Virus record (IMG/VR): IMGVR_UViG_3300009537_000193
Span: 1-22,634 of that record
Length of the DNA stretch: 22,634 nucleotides
Reading direction: 5' to 3' (one strand)
Origin: a virus
Under the pieces are notes generated by a model, which saw only the letters and a program-made list of their open reading frames with translations, was not told where the DNA came from and ran no database searches. The position numbers were made by a program, and so were the translations under genes. How positions within the stretch are numbered: the stretch's first letter is position 1; each line of letters starts with the position of its first letter. This document shows positions 7,273 to 14,653 of this stretch, in pieces.

Positions 7273-8739
7273 TCACCTGGTGAGCGTCAGCATCAGGCCG
7301 ACGGCGATGTCCAGGTCGCGTTTTCGCTTGCGCTGCTGCCTTTCCAATTCCTCGTTGACGCGCGTTTCGCCCTGTTTTTTCTTGCGCCGGCGATTTGGGA
7401 CCGAATGCGTTTTCCCCTTGTCGCTCCACTTGACCGTGCCGCCTCCTCCCGACGCTGGCGGCGGCGGCTGGACTGGCGTCGGCGTCGGCGTCGGAGCCGG
7501 CGTAAATTGCACCAGGGCCGCAAGCGTCGATGCCGTGGTCGTCAGCGTCACCGTCGCCGTGAACGTCCCCCCGGTGAACGTTGCCGCCGCTGTGAGCGTT
7601 GACACCTGAGAGGTCAACGCTGATGACGCTGTGTGAACGCCTGGGGAGAATGTAGCCGTAGCTGCCAAAACGGACGCTTGCGATGCGAGCGCGGACGTTG
7701 CGGAATAAACAGGGGCCGCAAATGTCGCAGTAGCCGCAAGCTCGGACGCCTGCCCGCTCAGTGCCACGCTGGCGGTATGAGTGCCGGGAGCAAACGACGC
7801 GGAAGCGGCAAGCGTGCTGGACGAGGACGATAGCGATGCCGCCGCCGTGTGCGTGCCGGGAGCAAAGGTTGCCGATGCCGCCAGCGTGGACGGTTGGCTC
7901 GATAGGCTGCTCGTGGCGGTGTGGACGCCCGGGTCGAACGTCGCCGATGCCGAGAGCGTGCTTGGCTGCGATGACAGCGAGCTTGACGCGGTGAAGATGG
8001 GCGGCGTGTGGGTTGCTGTTGCGGCTAGGGTGGACGGCTGCGATGCCAGGGCGGCGCTGGCGGTGTAGGTTGCGGGGCCACTTGCCGGAACAAAAATAAG
8101 CTTCCGGCGTTGCGGGTAGATGATGCGAGGGTGAGCGGCAGCTGACGTGCCTGTGAGCGTGCCGCCTATGCCGCCGAACAGTTCCACCTCTGGGCTGGTC
8201 CTGCCGATCAAAGGCCAATAGTAGCTTGGCTTCGATACGGAGTCGGGGCTGTACTTTGCAATCGCGGCAATTTGCCCAGCACCCAACACGGCCGGAAGTA
8301 TGGCTACCTCTGCAATGCTCCCGTTCCACAAGTGATTCGCCCCATCGGTAAACCTCCCAATCCATGTGCTGCCTGTTGCCGTTGGCGTTGACGCATCTGT
8401 AGCGGACGCTACCGATGATCCGTTAAGATATAGGTTCCAACTACTGCCCGACTTCGTTAAGGCGAGGTGATACCAAGTGCCGTTTGAGATCGTGCTGCTG
8501 CTGACGACGACATTCCCTTTGACATAGGGAATGTCAACGTGAATCTTGGAGTCGCTGGCTTTGTAGTAAATGTAAATCTGCCCGGCGCTTGCAGTGCCAG
8601 GGCCGCGAGCTATCAACGCATCGCCGTAGGCGCTTGGTCCTGCGCCAGCCCGACTAAACCACAACGAGATTGTGTAGTTTGTCGGGATGACCGCTGACGT
8701 GGTGATGTATTCCGACGAACCATTGAAGGAGCGAGCCAT
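7273..8739 (-). CDS. LamG-domain virion protein with eight 24-residue repeats
   Basis: This is a 488-residue protein. Residues 1-165 form a LamG/concanavalin-like jelly roll (MARSFNGSSEYI opening, TISLWFSR strand, GTWYHLALT, WNLYLNGSSV, and a closing IAEVAILP), a fold that usually binds carbohydrate. Residues 227-418 are eight tandem 24-residue Ala/Ser/Thr repeats of the form A-S-x-x-L-S-S-Q-x-S-T-L-x-A-x-A-T-F-x-P-G-x-H-T. A Thr-Pro, Pro and Gly linker follows, then a very basic tail (NRRRKKKQG, QRKRKRDL). No signal peptide is present. An AAGGAG sits before the ATG, and the stop lies just ahead of the polyvalent gene. It is plausibly a fibre or surface-adhesion protein of the virion whose repeats form an extended stalk. 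Strand and frame are secure. Confidence 0.8.
   Translation of the reverse strand: MARSFNGSSEYITTSAVIPTNYTISLWFSRAGAGPSAYGDALIARGPGTASAGQIYIYYKASDSKIHVDIPYVKGNVVVSSSTISNGTWYHLALTKSGSSWNLYLNGSSVASATDASTPTATGSTWIGRFTDGANHLWNGSIAEVAILPAVLGAGQIAAIAKYSPDSVSKPSYYWPLIGRTSPEVELFGGIGGTLTGTSAAAHPRIIYPQRRKLIFVPASGPATYTASAALASQPSTLAATATHTPPIFTASSSLSSQPSTLSASATFDPGVHTATSSLSSQPSTLAASATFAPGTHTAAASLSSSSSTLAASASFAPGTHTASVALSGQASELAATATFAAPVYSATSALASQASVLAATATFSPGVHTASSALTSQVSTLTAAATFTGGTFTATVTLTTTASTLAALVQFTPAPTPTPTPVQPPPPASGGGGTVKWSDKGKTHSVPNRRRKKKQGETRVNEELERQQRKRKRDLDIAVGLMLTLTR
7486..8061 (-). repeat. Eight tandem 72-bp coding repeats
   Basis: The stretch encodes eight consecutive 24-residue units in the LamG protein, alternating Ala/Ser/Thr-rich strands with short P-G-x-H-T or P-x-F-T turns. 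The units are diverged at the DNA level and in their centre (QPSTL, SSSTL, QASEL, QASVL, QVSTL, TASTL), so this is an old array rather than a fresh expansion. The regular length suggests beta-solenoid or repeated beta-hairpin stalk modules. Confidence 0.85.
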
Positions 8740-8740
8740 C

Positions 8741-9259
8741 CTACGACTCCTTGAGAATTAGCTCGTGAATTGAAGCGTCCAGCGTCATCGAATCGCTGGC
8801 GTGTGTCGAATCACGCTTGATGCGCAGGATGAAAGCCTGGCCTGCCGCCAACGAATCCATGTCGGCCCCGTCGGTGAATGTGATGTTGTCGTAGCTGACT
8901 TCGCCAATCGCTGACGGCGAAGTGACCGTGACCGTGTTGTAATCGTAAGTGTGAGCCGTGGTGTCCAAATCTTCGGCGTCGTCTGGGATTGCGCGAAACG
9001 CGCCTTGCCAGACGTAGGCATTCGTCGATTGCCCCGATGACGACACAATCGTAACCGTCACTCCGCCGCCGTCATAATGAGCCGGAAGAACGCCGTAGAA
9101 ATCGGCGTATTCCGTGCCGCCAGCACCGTCGAAGTCAGTGACGGGGATCAACTCGGCAGGCGATGCAGCGCCGGTGAGGATGTCCTGGGTCGCGTAGTTG
9201 GTTGCTGGCCCAGACTGTTCGCGAGCGTTCCAGGTACACAAATAGTTGCCGCTGGCCAT
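8741..9259 (-). CDS. Phage beta-sandwich structural protein, 172 residues
   Basis: Recurrent features are an ATNYATQDIL opening, a conserved V-x-DFDG...EYADFYGVLP stretch, HYDGGGVTVTIV, YVWQGAFRAI, and a final TDGADMDSLAAGQAF-LRIKRD with a closing C-terminal strand. I recognise this as the pattern of a phage protein family of unknown function, mostly beta and lacking a signal or membrane segment. It fits a decoration or fibre-type virion component. An AGGAGGG is well placed before the ATG. The start overlaps the upstream gene's stop (ATGA), and the stop is one base from the LamG gene's start codon, so these are one translationally coupled set. Confidence 0.7.
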   Translation of the reverse strand: MASGNYLCTWNAREQSGPATNYATQDILTGAASPAELIPVTDFDGAGGTEYADFYGVLPAHYDGGGVTVTIVSSSGQSTNAYVWQGAFRAIPDDAEDLDTTAHTYDYNTVTVTSPSAIGEVSYDNITFTDGADMDSLAAGQAFILRIKRDSTHASDSMTLDASIHELILKES

Positions 9260-9516
9260 CAGCTTGCCCTCCTGCGTCGCTCAGTGACAATCAACAACAA
9301 CTCCACCTTTTGCCGCGGCGTCAACGTGGACCGAGCAGGTAGCGGGATCGCGGCATTGAACACCGGAAGGCTCGTGTCGAGCCAATCGTCAATCGCATCG
9401 ACAGCCGCGCGAAGCTGAGCCCGCGTTAGCGTGCCGATGTCGCCACGGTCTGAGTTAATGAGGTCGGCGAACGCCTGATGGCAGGCCATTCGTTCTGAGG
9501 CTGGTAGTGTTGGCAC
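9259..9516 (-). CDS. Small helical phage protein, 85 residues
   Basis: It starts at GTG (AAGGTG SD seven bases upstream, inside the end of the preceding gene) and reads MPTLPASERMACHQAF. It is almost wholly helical, with a RAQLRAAVDAIDDWLD segment and a TPRQKVELLLIVTERRRR end. No catalytic motif is present. It sits between small virion-type genes in the structural operon, coupled to the next gene by an ATGA overlap. It is probably a small connector or accessory virion protein, but the function is unknown. Confidence 0.65.
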   Translation of the reverse strand: MPTLPASERMACHQAFADLINSDRGDIGTLTRAQLRAAVDAIDDWLDTSLPVFNAAIPLPARSTLTPRQKVELLLIVTERRRRAS

Positions 9517-9518
9517 GG

Positions 9519-9950
9519 CTACACCTTGAGTTTGTCCTGAGTGATTGGTTCCCGGTCCAACGTGATTTCCTTCGCGTGCCAGAGCAGGTGAAAGGCCGCG
9601 TCGCGAATCGGCCCCTTGAGCCTGTCAAACACGCCACTGCCCGCGATGTTGGAAAGCAAGTCCAACTCACGCATCCAGGGTGTCACGTCCCACAGCGCCT
9701 TGACGTGCTCGGCCTCCATCGGCACGACGGGGAACTCCGCGTCCTTGCCCTTGTGCTTGACGGTGTAGACGGAACCGCGCCGCTTGCTTTCGGGAAGCTC
9801 CCACCACTTCTCAACGCACGCCAAAAGCGTCTGCATGGCGTCTTTGACTTCGGCGTCATCGCATCCATCGGCCATCGCCTTGTACGTGGCCAGCTTTTCG
9901 TCGGTGAGCGGCGGCGCAAGGCACGCCACGGGCATCGCGTTCGTTTGCAT
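9519..9950 (-). CDS. Hypothetical phage protein, 143 residues
   Basis: It begins MQTNAMPVACLAPPLTDE, preceded by an ideal AAAGGAG seven bases before the ATG. The body is helical (ATYKAMADGCDDAEVKDAM and ACVEKWWELPES), has a VYTVKHKGKDAEFPVV beta hairpin, and ends DREPITQDKLKV. There is no membrane segment and no recognised domain. Position among structural genes suggests a head- or tail-associated factor or an assembly protein. The closely spaced downstream GTG gene uses its last codons as SD, so the two are co-translated. Confidence 0.65.
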   Translation of the reverse strand: MQTNAMPVACLAPPLTDEKLATYKAMADGCDDAEVKDAMQTLLACVEKWWELPESKRRGSVYTVKHKGKDAEFPVVPMEAEHVKALWDVTPWMRELDLLSNIAGSGVFDRLKGPIRDAAFHLLWHAKEITLDREPITQDKLKV

Positions 9951-9961
9951 GGGAAGCTCCT

Positions 9962-10354
9962 TTATTGCGGGGCCGTCAGGGTCAAGCTCGAAACGGCGAT
10001 GGTCCCGCCGGCCACGATTACCGCATTGTCAAAGTTGAAATCACCCGTCCCCTGGCCGCATGTCGCATCCGAATGGATGGCCGCGCCTGAGTCAATCAGC
10101 CGAGCGTGCCCGGCGGTATCGCTGGCGTCGGCGTTCGTGTCGCTGGCGATGGCGGCTGCCGTCACGACGCCGGTTGAGGGTGCCCCGAATGCCGTGCCGC
10201 TAAATGTCAACGTGCCAAGCAGCGTGCCGCTCGCGGCCGTGTCTGGCGTAGCGGGCTGCGCCCCGCTCCTGATTTGGATCGTGCCGCCGTCGAGCAGGTC
10301 GCCCTCGGCGTTTGCTACGGCATCTCGCGTTGCTACGGCTCGTCTGTAGGCCAT
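9962..10354 (-). CDS. Conserved phage virion-type protein, 130 residues
   Basis: The N-terminal helix (YRRAVATRDAVANAEGDLLD) leads into GGTIQIRSGAQP and a mostly beta body with LLGTLTFSGTAFG, the T-A-x-x-I-x-S-D-x-x-A-D-A-S-x-T-A-G-H-A-R stretch and a closing ISSxTLTxP-like strand (AVSSLTLTAP). I recognise this as a family common in phage structural regions, of unknown exact place in the virion. AGGAG is well spaced from the ATG. It lies directly downstream of the coiled-coil gene and upstream of the 143-residue gene in the same operon. Confidence 0.7.
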   Translation of the reverse strand: MAYRRAVATRDAVANAEGDLLDGGTIQIRSGAQPATPDTAASGTLLGTLTFSGTAFGAPSTGVVTAAAIASDTNADASDTAGHARLIDSGAAIHSDATCGQGTGDFNFDNAVIVAGGTIAVSSLTLTAPQ

Positions 10355-10366
10355 GAAACTCTCCTG

Positions 10367-11014
10367 TTACGTTCGTTCCTCGCTGATCGTGGAAACGGTC
10401 CCATCGTCGTGCTCGATTTTCAGCACGACCGGCGCGCGTTTCTGCGGCTCCGCGTCCTTGCGCTTGGCCGCAACTTCCTTGAGGAGTTTTGTCAGCATCG
10501 CCTCGATGCGCGCCGCTGAGGCTGTTTCGCGATCGACCATCGCCTGCATCACCCTGGCGTGGTCCTCTTGCATCGCCGCGAGCACCGCCGCCTGGCGCTC
10601 GCCCGCTTCCGCGAGGCTCTTGCTCACGGCCTCACGCAAGGAATCTTGAAGTGTTTCGCCCAGGCGGTCCAAAACTTCGACGAGCCGCTCCTCGGCGGCC
10701 TTGCTCCCTTCGGCGGCGACGCGCCACTGGTCGGCAAACTTGTCTATCGCCTGAGCCAGGATCGCCGCGATCGGTGCCGTGTCCACGCTGTTGACAGGCG
10801 ACAGCGATTCGAGCATGTTCCTCAAATCGTCGATCGCCTGCCCGACCGGCGCCATGTCCGGCCCCTTCACGACGGGCGCGGGGAACTCGTACCGCTGCGG
10901 GCGGACGTCGAAGCGCATCGCCCCAGGTTCCATCTTCGCGAGGCGGCTCTTGAGCACGTCGCCGACTGCCAGGAGTATGACGTCTTCGTCGGTAGTGGTT
11001 TCGTCGCCGATCAT
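10367..11014 (-). CDS. Coiled-coil phage protein, 215 residues
   Basis: The start is the ATG whose first bases overlap the portal stop (ATGA). A longer frame to 11182 runs inside the portal gene and has an out-of-frame-like N-terminus, so it is rejected. Residues 45-175 are long charged helices (AIDDLRNMLESL, LVEVLDRLGETLQDSL, KSLAEAGERQAAVLAAMQE), and residues 185-215 form a small beta end (PVVLKIEHDDGTVSTISE). There is no signal or membrane segment. Coiled-coil proteins directly after a portal often act as scaffolds or head-completion factors; that is inference from position. The SD is weak, so expression probably depends on coupling to the portal. Confidence 0.7.
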   Translation of the reverse strand: MIGDETTTDEDVILLAVGDVLKSRLAKMEPGAMRFDVRPQRYEFPAPVVKGPDMAPVGQAIDDLRNMLESLSPVNSVDTAPIAAILAQAIDKFADQWRVAAEGSKAAEERLVEVLDRLGETLQDSLREAVSKSLAEAGERQAAVLAAMQEDHARVMQAMVDRETASAARIEAMLTKLLKEVAAKRKDAEPQKRAPVVLKIEHDDGTVSTISEERT

Positions 11015-13116
11015 GTCGATGTTGTCCCGCCAATGATCTCTTCCAGTTTTGCGCGGAAGCGGTTGTACCTGTCCGCGGCGCTGACCTTTTGCTGCGGCGC
11101 GCCGATGGCTTCGAGTATGTCCGCCGGCACGCGAATCCATGCTGGCTCTGCCGACTCCGAGATGTGCCCGCGATTGGCCCATCCCTGCTTGGCCGCCATC
11201 GACCTCTTTGGATCCGGCGGAGGCCCGGCGTCTGAGACCGCCTCGCCCGAGAGGTCCTCCTCCGGCACTCCGGCAAACGGGTCGTCAGCGTCGGATACGG
11301 CTTCCTCTCCCCCACCTTCCTGGCCTGGTGGAGGCTGCGGCGCCCCGGGCATTCCAGGAGGCGCGCCTCCCTGATCCTGACCCATCGCCTTGTCCCACTC
11401 CTTCCAGTCCGCCATCACCTGGGCAACGTCGTTGCCGAGTTTGCCGATCTCGATCTGCGGACTGGTCACCTTCGCCTGGAGGTTGGCCGATCGAGCCTGC
11501 GAGAGCTCGCCCTCGTTGTTCTTGTGGACCTCCATGCCCTCGACGGTGATCTTGACGAGCGTGAGCGCCTCCTGCGGCAGCATGCCGCACTTCACCGCCC
11601 AGCGCACCACGCGCCACATGAGGCGCAGGAACGTCATCTTGAAGTGCTCCTGCTCGGCCTCGGCCGAGCGGACGTATGGAGTCCCGGCCTCCTGCGTCGA
11701 AGCGTAGTTCGCGTTTGAGGCATCGCCGGAGATCATGTACTCCGGCATCGATCCGGACGCGCCGGCCTGGCGCAGGTCGCCTTGGGCCGCCTGCATGTAG
11801 TTCGGCACCTGGGTCGTCGCCGGGTCGGGAACCGGCTCCTGGCCGGCCGGCACGCGCCGGATCTGTCCTGCTCGCACGCGCTGCTCGGTGAACTGCGCGC
11901 CGAGGCCGTCGCTGACCGACTTGGCGAACGGGTGTCCCTCTGCCAGTCGCTGGATCGCGGCCTTGTCGCCGATCGTGTGCTTCCACACCTCGGCGGTCGC
12001 CGCCTGGACGGCGCTGGTGATCGAGATGTTCCTCTGGAGATTGGTTGCGCGCAGGATCGCGTCGAACGTGTCGTAGGCGAACACGGGAGTGCCGCGCTTG
12101 ACCTCGGCGTCCTCCCAGGGGTCCTTGACGTGGACGATGTCCGCGGCCGAGACGACCTCGCCGACGCCGTCTCCGTCCTTGCCACGCGGCGCGTCCGTCA
12201 TGCTGTGCGGGCGGATGTAGTAGGCGACGATGCGCTCCAAGTCTTCGACGCGCACCGGCTGGCCTTCCTCGTCCTCCTCCCACGAGACGAAGTGCTGGAC
12301 GCCTGCGCTCCAGCCGTCATTTTCGGAGTGCGCGGCCGGCGCGCCGTAGATCACCTCCGGACCAACGAACCGCACGTCCACGCGGCCGCTCTTGCGCCGG
12401 AACAGCCGGATGATCGCCTCGCCGTCGCGCTTGGTGCGCCAGTGCGCCTCGCGCTCCCTCGTGCTCGACGCCGCGTTGACCGAGCCGTCCTCGGCTACGT
12501 CGCTGTTGCTGGCAGCCGTGTTCCAGTTGTTGCGCTCGCAGAATTCGTCGATCCACGCCTGCACGCCGCCGACCACCTTCTCGACCAGTTTCTTCTTCGC
12601 GTCGTGCTGCTTCTTTGCCGCCTCGTTTGCGGCCGGATCGTTCGGGTCCTCGATGAATGGCTTGTTCTCCTTGGCCTGGGCCCGGTAGGAGAACCCCTTG
12701 CCAATGACGTGGTTGACGGAGTTGCGCAGCATCGCCTTGGCGAAGTCGTTCGTGCCGGCGAGGAGTCGCGACGCCTGAATCGTTCGGTGCCGCTCCGCGT
12801 CCGTGCGCCAGAGTGGCCACTTGGCGCCGCCGCGGCGGTCGTTCGGCGTGGCCGGCGGAACCGCGAGGCCGCCAGCCTGGGACCGGGCCCGCAAAAAGAA
12901 TTCGGTCGTGTCGGTGCCGCCGAATCCGTCCCACCCGAACGAATGGAACGCCTCCATGAGCACCTGGCTCTCCAGGAGGTTGCGGCGGTAGCGGTTGGCG
13001 ATGCGCATTTCCTTCGTCTTGGCGCGCATCTCTTCGGGACTCAATTCGCGCTTTGACTCGCGAGGTGATTGCTCAAACGCACCAGGAGGTGGGTGACCGT
13101 TGATTTGCTCCGGCAT
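11011..13116 (-). CDS. Phage portal protein
   Basis: This is a 701-residue portal of the lambda-like type, which forms the dodecameric ring at the capsid vertex through which DNA passes. Visible features are ARSQAGGLAVPPATPNDRRG at the N-terminus, the long-helix region ASRLLAGTNDFAKAMLRNSVN, a VRFVGPEVIYGAP wing-like segment, the IVHVKDPWEDAEVKRGTPVF stretch that matches the conserved portal I-x-H-x-x-x...R-G-x-P motif, DAILRATNLQRN, and PEYMISGDASNANYASTQEA. The last 130 residues are Pro-, Gly- and acid-rich and then basic, an extension beyond the usual length. The GGAG SD is ten bases ahead of the ATG. The small genes at 13225 and 13494 precede it, and the coiled-coil gene overlaps its stop. 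Packaging genes lie upstream at 14943 and 18779. Confidence 0.9.
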   Translation of the reverse strand: MPEQINGHPPPGAFEQSPRESKRELSPEEMRAKTKEMRIANRYRRNLLESQVLMEAFHSFGWDGFGGTDTTEFFLRARSQAGGLAVPPATPNDRRGGAKWPLWRTDAERHRTIQASRLLAGTNDFAKAMLRNSVNHVIGKGFSYRAQAKENKPFIEDPNDPAANEAAKKQHDAKKKLVEKVVGGVQAWIDEFCERNNWNTAASNSDVAEDGSVNAASSTREREAHWRTKRDGEAIIRLFRRKSGRVDVRFVGPEVIYGAPAAHSENDGWSAGVQHFVSWEEDEEGQPVRVEDLERIVAYYIRPHSMTDAPRGKDGDGVGEVVSAADIVHVKDPWEDAEVKRGTPVFAYDTFDAILRATNLQRNISITSAVQAATAEVWKHTIGDKAAIQRLAEGHPFAKSVSDGLGAQFTEQRVRAGQIRRVPAGQEPVPDPATTQVPNYMQAAQGDLRQAGASGSMPEYMISGDASNANYASTQEAGTPYVRSAEAEQEHFKMTFLRLMWRVVRWAVKCGMLPQEALTLVKITVEGMEVHKNNEGELSQARSANLQAKVTSPQIEIGKLGNDVAQVMADWKEWDKAMGQDQGGAPPGMPGAPQPPPGQEGGGEEAVSDADDPFAGVPEEDLSGEAVSDAGPPPDPKRSMAAKQGWANRGHISESAEPAWIRVPADILEAIGAPQQKVSAADRYNRFRAKLEEIIGGTTST

Positions 13117-13225
13117 GGCGGCACCGCTCCGTCAGGCGGCGCGCCGCTCTCACAGAAGCGACGGCGTTTCGTTCTCCCCGGATCGCGGCTGCATCGCGGT
13201 CCAGGGGTCGTAAAAAATCTGGCAT
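13073..13225 (-). CDS. Possible small basic protein overlapping the portal start, 50 residues
   Basis: The ATG overlaps the TGA of the zinc-ribbon gene (TGATG), giving MPDFLRPLDRDAAAIRG. It is basic and Arg/Ala-rich, and ends inside the first 44 bases of the portal gene. Codon use is plausible and the coupling is close, but no family is recognised and overlap with another coding frame weakens the case. Confidence 0.4.
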   Translation of the reverse strand: MPDFLRPLDRDAAAIRGERNAVASVRAARRLTERCRHAGANQRSPTSWCV

Positions 13226-13494
13226 CACTTCGCCGCGGCCAGGACCTCGGCCTTCGTCTGGCCATGCTGTGGGTCGAGAACCTCCTGGCACTTGGAGCAC
13301 ACGAAGACCTCGACCTGGAAACAGATCGGCAGGGCGCCGATCACGTTCGTCGGCTTGGCGTAGGTTACCTTGCGCCGAAGGTCGAACAAGTCGCTGCCGC
13401 ACGGGCAGCAGCGCATCTGGTCGTCGGGAACCTTGAGAACCTGTACGCCTCCGTTCGTGGGGATGCGGAACTCGTGAAAAATTGGATCGGCCAT
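13225..13494 (-). CDS. Zinc-ribbon phage protein, 89 residues
   Basis: A CCPCGS knuckle near residue 28 and VCSKC near residue 66 give the CxxC...CxxC spacing of a zinc ribbon, with a small beta sheet between (FDLRRKVTYA, ICFQVEVFV). The protein begins MADPIFHEFRIPTNGG. The ATG at 13494 is chosen over an upstream alternative because GAGGA lies eight bases ahead. It precedes the portal and is coupled to the small overlapping gene. Zinc-ribbon proteins of this size occur in many phage packaging regions, probably as nucleic acid- or protein-binding adaptors; the exact role is unknown. Confidence 0.7.
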   Translation of the reverse strand: MADPIFHEFRIPTNGGVQVLKVPDDQMRCCPCGSDLFDLRRKVTYAKPTNVIGALPICFQVEVFVCSKCQEVLDPQHGQTKAEVLAAAK

Positions 13495-13505
13495 GCTGGA
13501 AATCC

Positions 13506-13853
13506 TCACGCCTCCACTATGAACCACCGCGTATTCTTGATTTTGCGCTTCTTATCCGAATCTTGCCAATTACAATCCTGCCCCTCATTGACAGTTGGCA
13601 AAACCAGGCAACCCCACCGCATGGAGGATAGGCCAAAGTAGGCATGACCATTCACGATAAATTCCTCGCCATCTACCCTGATGACGTCACCGTCCTCGAC
13701 TTGGTAGCAGCGGATGGCGTCCCAACGACCCGTACTGCGCGACTTGCGATAAAACTTGCGCAGATCGCGCTGACACCAAAACGAGCGGAGTCCCTCCGCC
13801 AACAAAATGAAGGCGGCGAAGAGAACGCAAAACAAAAAATTCCGGCGCTGCAT
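13506..13853 (-). CDS. Single-span membrane or secreted protein, 115 residues
   Basis: The start MQRRNFLFCVLFAAFILLAE gives a basic tip and a hydrophobic segment (residues 5-22) that can be a signal anchor or signal peptide. The remaining residues include a charged region (RDLRKFYRKSRSTGRW) and a beta-rich part (DAIRCYQVEDGDVIRVDGEEF, HAYFGLSS). The ATG at 13853 is preferred over a GTG at 13862, with GGGTGGGTG as ribosome binding site. Base composition is less GC-rich than its neighbours, so it may be a later arrival in the structural operon. A membrane protein here could act in superinfection exclusion or host takeover; that is only inference. Confidence 0.6.
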   Translation of the reverse strand: MQRRNFLFCVLFAAFILLAEGLRSFWCQRDLRKFYRKSRSTGRWDAIRCYQVEDGDVIRVDGEEFIVNGHAYFGLSSMRWGCLVLPTVNEGQDCNWQDSDKKRKIKNTRWFIVEA

Positions 13854-13854
13854 G

Positions 13855-14070
13855 TCACCCACCCAACATATCGTGCCGCTTCAGCCTGATCTCTCTGTAT
13901 CCAGCTGCCCTGACGACGACGTCGGCGACCAGGTACGTCACGCCCCTGAAGATCACTTCAGATCTGACGCGAACGTCGGCATCGTCGGGGACCGCGATGG
14001 TGACCGGCACGGTGCGCCCGACTTGCCTGGCTACCACGGTGACGCCGTCGATAATCACGGTCTCATTCAT
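13855..14070 (-). CDS. Small beta-rich phage protein, 71 residues
   Basis: The protein begins MNETVIIDGVTVVAR and continues with strands TVPVTIAVPDDADVRVRSEVIF, TYLVADVVVRAAGYREIRL; it is almost all beta and ends KRHDMLGG. It is unrecognised. AAGGAGGG is eleven bases ahead of the ATG but lies in a predicted hairpin (14080-14099). The stop is immediately followed by the next gene's ATG. Probably a small structural or head-completion protein by position. Confidence 0.6.
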   Translation of the reverse strand: MNETVIIDGVTVVARQVGRTVPVTIAVPDDADVRVRSEVIFRGVTYLVADVVVRAAGYREIRLKRHDMLGG

Positions 14071-14079
14071 CAAAGAAGG

Positions 14080-14099
14080 CCCCCTCCTTTAGGCGGGGG
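14080..14099 (-). other. Hairpin covering a ribosome binding site
   Basis: On the leftward transcript five C at 14099-14095 pair with five G at 14084-14080, and two more C-G pairs close a UAAA loop, with one G-A mismatch between. The AAGGAGG SD of the 71-residue gene is thus largely buried in the stem, which would limit initiation unless the structure is opened. Confidence 0.4.
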
Positions 14100-14106
14100 G
14101 GGTTGG

Positions 14107-14364
14107 TTACTCCCAGAGCGCCAGCATCAGCGTGGCGGTGGTTCCCGTGCTCCAGACCCTCGACACCGAGATCGGCAAGAAAGTCCCGGCCGGGACCGCG
14201 GTGAACGTCACTGCGTCACCTCCGGCCATCGTCACCTTGACGTTACCGACGCCGCCGACCCAGAGGCCCTTGGTCGTGTAGGCCAAGTCGGCCAAGTCGC
14301 TCGGCGTCACGGCCGCGGCGCGGGTCGATGCCGTCGGTCCGGTGTTTGACTGGATGATCGACAT
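14107..14364 (-). CDS. Spike-base-like virion protein, 85 residues
   Basis: The pattern VTPSDLADLAYTTKGLWVGG, VGNVKVTMAGGDAVTF, VPAGTFLPISVSRVWSTGTT and a final ALW-E closely resembles the short phage and gene-transfer-agent family annotated as spike base protein (RCAP_rcc01079 type). Members are small beta proteins thought to sit at the base of head spikes; the assignment here is by recalled pattern and was not searched. ATG at 14364 is chosen because GGAGG lies eight bases upstream; an upstream in-frame start lacks one. It is the first gene after the TATAAT promoter and operator at 14387-14435. Confidence 0.65.
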   Translation of the reverse strand: MSIIQSNTGPTASTRAAAVTPSDLADLAYTTKGLWVGGVGNVKVTMAGGDAVTFTAVPAGTFLPISVSRVWSTGTTATLMLALWE

Positions 14365-14386
14365 CGGTTTTCCTCCGCGAGCCAAA

Positions 14387-14403
14387 CCTTGAAATCGTCA
14401 AGG
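14387..14403. promoter_or_regulatory. Operator copy CCTTGA-N5-TCAAGG
   Basis: A perfect 6-bp inverted repeat around a 5-bp centre (CCTTGAAATCGTCAAGG). On the minus strand it matches the site at 22384-22400 in 15 of 17 positions. It begins three bases downstream of a leftward TATAAT, so a bound protein would cover the transcription start. Confidence 0.7.
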
Positions 14404-14405
14404 CG

Positions 14406-14435
14406 ATTATACACGGACCTACCGGACCACGTCCA
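14406..14435 (-). promoter_or_regulatory. Leftward sigma-70-type promoter for the structural block
   Basis: A perfect TATAAT -10 (14411-14406) stands 18 bases from TGGACG (14435-14430), a moderate -35. It lies in the gap before the spike-base-like gene, after the stop of the gene at 14419, and would transcribe towards the portal and the polyvalent gene. The operator lies at its start site. Confidence 0.6.
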
Positions 14436-14616
14436 GTCTTTTCAGTTGGTCCTCGGTGATTTCTTGCGAGTAGGCCGCGACGATGCGCCAGCCGTCTCCC
14501 CAGATGCCGCTCTCCTTCAAGCTGAGAACCTGGTCGCGCATGGCGAACTCCGACGGTATCCATGACACCTGGCGCACGCCAGAGCCCGATTCTAACTCGC
14601 ATTGCCTATAGGTCAT
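14419..14616 (-). CDS. Small conserved phage protein, 65 residues
   Basis: It begins MTYRQCELESGSGVRQVSWI, then PSEFAMRDQVLSLKESG and a closing GWRIVAAYSQE, ending LKRLDVVR. The (Q)V-x-W-I-P-x-x-F-A followed by a small beta hairpin is a pattern I recall from small phage genes between terminase and portal; function unknown. The ATG at 14616 is preferred over an upstream in-frame start that overlaps the next gene's end. A GAGA SD is weak. The -35 of the structural promoter lies just at its stop. Confidence 0.55.
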   Translation of the reverse strand: MTYRQCELESGSGVRQVSWIPSEFAMRDQVLSLKESGIWGDGWRIVAAYSQEITEDQLKRLDVVR

Positions 14617-14653
14617 TCTTGATCTCTCGATCTCGCATTGCGGGTTGAACCGA

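Noticed and set aside
4500-7283. A 927-residue rightward open frame opposite the polyvalent gene
   Set aside because: It is an antisense shadow of GC-rich codons; the leftward frame has recognisable motifs, repeats and a ribosome site, whereas this one is Leu/Val/Arg-rich without domains.
7486-8061. CRISPR-like array
   Set aside because: The 72-bp periodicity is coding and diverged, with no identical repeats or spacers.
7217-8365. A 382-residue leftward frame with Gly/His/Cys-rich sequence
   Set aside because: Out-of-frame reading of the LamG protein repeats.
10367-11182. Longer 271-residue version of the coiled-coil gene
   Set aside because: Its first 56 residues lie inside the portal gene and look out of frame; the ATGA-overlapping start is better.
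11782-13056. A 424-residue rightward frame opposite the portal
   Set aside because: Shadow of the portal gene; no ribosome site and no motif.
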